From assembly GCF_007992435.1 (NCBI RefSeq), contig NZ_BKAG01000017.1, forward strand, positions 62,001 to 126,000: a DNA stretch of 64,000 nt. The letters are read 5' to 3'. The DNA comes from Prosthecobacter gellanilyticus. Its GTDB lineage: Bacteria > Verrucomicrobiota > Verrucomicrobiia > Verrucomicrobiales > Verrucomicrobiaceae. This document shows, one piece after another, positions 62,914 through 64,000 of the stretch; position 1 is the stretch's first letter, and each line of letters opens with the position of its first letter. The notes beneath the pieces were generated by a model, which did not search any database, was not told the DNA's origin, and worked only from the letters and a program-made list of their open reading frames with translations. Made by a program: the position numbers and the translations under genes.

Positions 62914-63261
62914 ATGAATGCGAACGCGCCGTTGCCTTTGGAAGTCAGTGTCGATGATGTGAGCTACCTGCTCGGCAGGCCTGGTGAAAGCCCGCGCATG
63001 ATCGACTGTCGCGAGCAGGATGAGTGGCAGGTCTGCCGCATCGAAGGCGCGGAGCTCGTGCCGCTCTCCCAGTTCGGTGAGCTGGCTCCTCAGCGCTTCT
63101 TTGATCTGAACCAGCACATCGTCATCTACTGCCATCACGGCATGAGAAGCCAGCGCGCCGCCAACTGGCTGCGCCAGAACGGCTTCGGCAAAGTACAGTC
63201 CATGCGCGGCGGCATCGATGCCTGGTCCGAGATGGTGGATCAGAACGTGCCACGGTATTGA
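62914..63261 (+). CDS. rhodanese-domain protein
   Basis: 115 residues. MIDCREQDEWQVCRIEGAEL, HIVIYCHHGMRSQRAANWLR and SMRGGIDAWSE show a single rhodanese domain with the active-site cysteine in CHHGMRS. It transfers sulfur or binds persulfide; the partner is unknown. It follows the L,D-transpeptidase on the same strand and is probably co-transcribed. Confidence 0.9.
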   Translation: MNANAPLPLEVSVDDVSYLLGRPGESPRMIDCREQDEWQVCRIEGAELVPLSQFGELAPQRFFDLNQHIVIYCHHGMRSQRAANWLRQNGFGKVQSMRGGIDAWSEMVDQNVPRY

Positions 63262-63296
63262 AAGGTGGATGAGTGTGTCGCAGGCCGCCCGTCCCC

Positions 63297-63418
63297 ACTG
63301 AAAATTGAGAACTGAAAACTGAAAAGTTTAAATTGGGCTGACGCAAATTCGCCACCCGCGCCGCGAACAACGGCTTCTTCAATTTCCAATTTTCAGTTCT
63401 CAATTTTCAGTTTTCAGT
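63297..63418. repeat. long inverted repeat
   Basis: Arm 1 (63297-63325) and arm 2 (63390-63418) carry a 22-base perfect complement built from TTTTCAG and TTCTCAA units. It lies between the rhodanese stop and the amine oxidase stop, which are convergent, so it may terminate both transcripts; the repetitive units suggest a dispersed intergenic element. Confidence 0.6.
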
Positions 63419-63469
63419 CGCAGTAGATCCTTCCCGCCAAAGCGTCCCTTCCCTCGTCACGGGCCCGCC

Positions 63470-64000
63470 CTACGCCACCGCCAGCACTTCCTTCACAGCC
63501 CGCAAAGCAGATTCCAGCGCGCCCTGCATCCAGGTGTGATTTAGCGAGGCATGCTCGCCTGCGAAGTGGATGCGACCTTCAGGTTCTAACAAATGACGGT
63601 ACAGCGTGCTGTGCTGCCCTGCATTGAACCAGGCAAAGGCGCCACCTGCCCAGGCATGCCGGTCCCAGCTCCAGCCAATCGTGCGCTGCACCATGTCCGG
63701 CTCGGCGAGCTGTGGATGCACCTTGCTCAGATGCGTGAGCACCACCTCACGCTGCAGCGCAGGCTCCAGCATGCCGAGCCGACGTGCATGCTGCCCCCAG
63801 GAATAGGAGGCCAGGAAGATGGACTGCCTCGCCGAAACCGCTGGATCACGGGCCTGGGCATTGTCCGCCGGATAGTAGGTCGAAGTCGTTGGCAGATCGG
63901 TGAAAGTGCCGCCCCCGTAGATGCCATCATCCATCTCCCAGAAGCGGCGCTTCGTCACGGCGAGCACCTTGGTGGAAGAGTCATACACAAGCTGGCGGAT
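63470..64000 (-). CDS. flavin monoamine oxidase, C-terminal part
   Basis: 176 residues visible; the N-terminus lies beyond the right edge. The C-terminal motif GRIHFAGEHASLNHTWMQGA (FAD-binding) and AGGAFAWFNAGQHSTLYRHL match the flavin amine oxidase fold (MAO/LAAO-like). The frame begins inside the gene (IRQLVYDSSTKVLAVTKRRF), and the GTG at 63988 is internal, not a start. Substrate cannot be told from this part. Confidence 0.85.
   Translation of the reverse strand: MRQLVYDSSTKVLAVTKRRFWEMDDGIYGGGTFTDLPTTSTYYPADNAQARDPAVSARQSIFLASYSWGQHARRLGMLEPALQREVVLTHLSKVHPQLAEPDMVQRTIGWSWDRHAWAGGAFAWFNAGQHSTLYRHLLEPEGRIHFAGEHASLNHTWMQGALESALRAVKEVLAVA

Overview
The window looks like chromosomal DNA from a GC-rich member of the Verrucomicrobia, probably Verrucomicrobiaceae/Prosthecobacter-like. 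This placement is inferred from gene content; no rRNA or tRNA gene was found to confirm it. The pointers are the 51-residue small basic protein known from Chlamydiae and Verrucomicrobia (41983-42138), a DUF1549/DUF1553 cytochrome-like protein, an arylsulfatase, two neutral-ceramidase-family proteins, and very large exported proteins built from delta-60, RCC1, Calx-beta, Ig and putative-Ig modules.

Layout. 1-11.4 kb: a delta-60 repeat protein cut by the left edge, a divergent ECF-type sigma factor, a 2459-residue subtilase with two sets of seven RCC1 repeats, and a ceramidase-like protein. 11.4-21.6 kb: a frameshifted membrane protein, an exported TIM-barrel-like protein, a sulfatase, an FG-GAP/Ig protein, a GNAT acetyltransferase, a second ceramidase-like protein, an orphan HigA-type regulator and an exported protein. 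21.8-29.7 kb: TerC, an HD nuclease-like protein, an AAA ATPase, an exported protein, pyruvate kinase, an exported Gfo/Idh/MocA oxidoreductase, an M29 aminopeptidase and MoaE. 29.8-38.2 kb: a Pro/Lys/Glu-rich exported protein, a membrane-anchored protein, PyrE, an exported Lon-protease-domain protein, an SNase-like protein, an M23 peptidase and SecG with a long Pro-Ala tail. 38.2-46.4 kb: a GHMP kinase, DUF4240, a pseudouridine synthase with an RSGPP-rich tail, the small basic protein, a ROK kinase, an immunity-like gene pair, a zinc-ribbon protein, a repeat-rich intergenic block, an exported protein and SugE/Gdx behind a candidate guanidine-II riboswitch. 46.5-64 kb: an MBL-fold hydrolase, a TonB-like protein, a CoA-transferase/thiolase operon, a DUF1549/1553 protein, GlnD, Apt, a small Cys-rich exported protein, a 2-hydroxyacid dehydrogenase, an NtrC/NtrB-like pair split by two small genes, an L,D-transpeptidase, a rhodanese, and an amine oxidase cut by the right edge.

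Functional groupings: surface and extracellular polymer degradation (subtilase, ceramidases, sulfatase, M23), central and C4 metabolism (pyruvate kinase; CoA transferase plus thiolase), nucleotide salvage and synthesis (PyrE, Apt), and nitrogen/PII-type regulation (GlnD; NtrBC-like pair). The clearest non-coding signals are the tandem ACGR hairpins before sugE, a dispersed palindromic element whose copy near 45 kb appears to be split by a 248-bp insert full of REP-like hairpins, several intergenic inverted repeats, and an apparent preference for the heptamer GCCTAAC. No CRISPR array, complete insertion sequence or prophage was seen.
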